Source: Lachnospiraceae bacterium
Lineage (GTDB): Bacteria > Bacillota_A > Clostridia > Lachnospirales > Lachnospiraceae
Direction of reading: 5' to 3'
Length of the DNA stretch: 14,683 nucleotides
Assembly (NCBI GenBank): GCA_017391465.1
Contig: JAFOYH010000016.1
Span: forward strand, 1-14,683
Shown piece by piece: positions 14,177 to 14,683 of the stretch. A model generated the notes under the pieces. That model ran no database searches, was not told the origin of the DNA, and saw nothing but the letters and a program-made list of their open reading frames with translations. Positions within the stretch are counted from its first letter, which is position 1; each line of letters opens with the position of its first letter. Made by a program: the position numbers and the translations under genes.

Positions 14177-14683
14177 TCAAAGCATAATCAACAATAAACT
14201 TACGATAATACCAATACTGCATACTATGGATACCGAGTTCAGGGCACTGGCAAGACCTACATCCCCATTCATATCTCCTGTAAATGCCGGTGCTGAAGAG
14301 GATACCGGTGCAAAAGCTAAAATAACCAAAGCCTGACGTGATGCAAGTTCGAATGGTGTCACAAAATAAAAGAACGCTGCTGCTGCCGCTGCAAGCACAT
14401 AACGTGTCAAAAGAATTTTAAAAATCTGACCAATCTGCTCTTTATTCGCTTCTAACTTAAATCCTACTCCAATCATAAACATGGCAAGATAGGCATTCGC
14501 GCCTGCAACAATTTCCGCAAAAGAAATCACCGGTCCCGGCAGAGAAATATGTAAAACACTGAATGTCATCATGATTAAATAACACATCAAAGGCACAGAT
14601 TTTACCAGATTTTTTAAAATCGTTAGAATTGAAAACTTTCCGCCCTCTTTAAGAATCTTTGCAATACTAAAAGAAGTCCCCAA
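14177..14683 (-). CDS. AEC-family (auxin-efflux-carrier-like) transporter, C-terminal part
   Basis: The frame runs off the right edge, so only the last 168 or so residues of a protein normally about 300 long are present, and its true start is outside the window. What is visible is about five hydrophobic helices (roughly residues 28-50, 60-78, 90-107, 115-135 and 147-167) and the family-typical stretch APVSSSAPAFTGDMNGDVGL with ALNSVSIVCS near the end. AEC proteins are secondary carriers, in bacteria often for malate or other small organic acids. The substrate here cannot be told. It is upstream of the ABC exporter in the same direction, 56 bases away. Confidence 0.85.
   Translation of the reverse strand: MGTSFSIAKILKEGGKFSILTILKNLVKSVPLMCYLIMMTFSVLHISLPGPVISFAEIVAGANAYLAMFMIGVGFKLEANKEQIGQIFKILLTRYVLAAAAAAFFYFVTPFELASRQALVILAFAPVSSSAPAFTGDMNGDVGLASALNSVSIVCSIGIIVSLLLIML

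Noticed and set aside
14681..14683. TTG at the right edge as start of the AEC transporter
   Set aside because: Only the C-terminal half of the family is present, so the frame simply continues beyond the window.

Overview
The window looks like chromosome from a low-GC Gram-positive anaerobe, most plausibly a Clostridia member close to Lachnospiraceae. The grounds are AT-rich intergenic DNA, strong AGGAGG-type ribosome binding sites, T-tailed hairpin terminators, a PhoB-type two-component pair, an LTA-synthase-like enzyme, a cytoplasmic parvulin of a clostridial style and a clostridial long-form RsmH. The taxonomic call is inference from protein character. There are no rRNA or tRNA genes, transposases, CRISPR arrays or phage genes. 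All genes but one are on the minus strand.

Layout from the left edge: the first 12 codons of a minus-strand gene leaving the window (1-38) with a plausible promoter; a deacetylase-rsmH pair (2206 to 286) closed by a terminator; a phosphohexomutase (4159-2477) with its own near-consensus promoter and terminator; then the most interesting block, a response regulator, sensor kinase, unknown membrane-anchored protein, secreted C39-like cysteine peptidase and FAD/Rieske oxidoreductase (9177 down to 4247). Next come a cytoplasmic parvulin prolyl isomerase (10060-9314), a divergent LTA-synthase-family gene on the plus strand (10241-12259), a bidirectional terminator, an MsbA-like ABC exporter (14120-12369) and the C-terminal half of an AEC-family transporter running off the right edge.

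How the parts fit: the regulator and kinase genes overlap by 4 bases and the kinase overlaps the unknown gene by about 8, so these three are one transcript. The regulator promoter carries two TTGTATC copies 11 bases apart (plus-strand reading). The short gap before the C39 peptidase carries four related units in exact 11-base register. This is the usual architecture of OmpR/PhoB-family binding sites, so the peptidase is a predicted target of its neighbour. Between these repeats and the peptidase start codon is a 15-bp stem-loop whose 3' arm contains the whole Shine-Dalgarno of the peptidase gene, and a candidate -10 box lies in its 5' arm. RNA reading through from the kinase operon would fold, terminating or hiding the ribosome site, whereas RNA started at the local promoter would lack the 5' arm and be freely translated. 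This switch-like arrangement is the best candidate here for something undescribed. It is deduced from sequence only.

The remaining genes are housekeeping or cell-envelope functions: rRNA methylation, sugar-phosphate interconversion, protein folding, polyglycerol-phosphate-type polymer synthesis and export.
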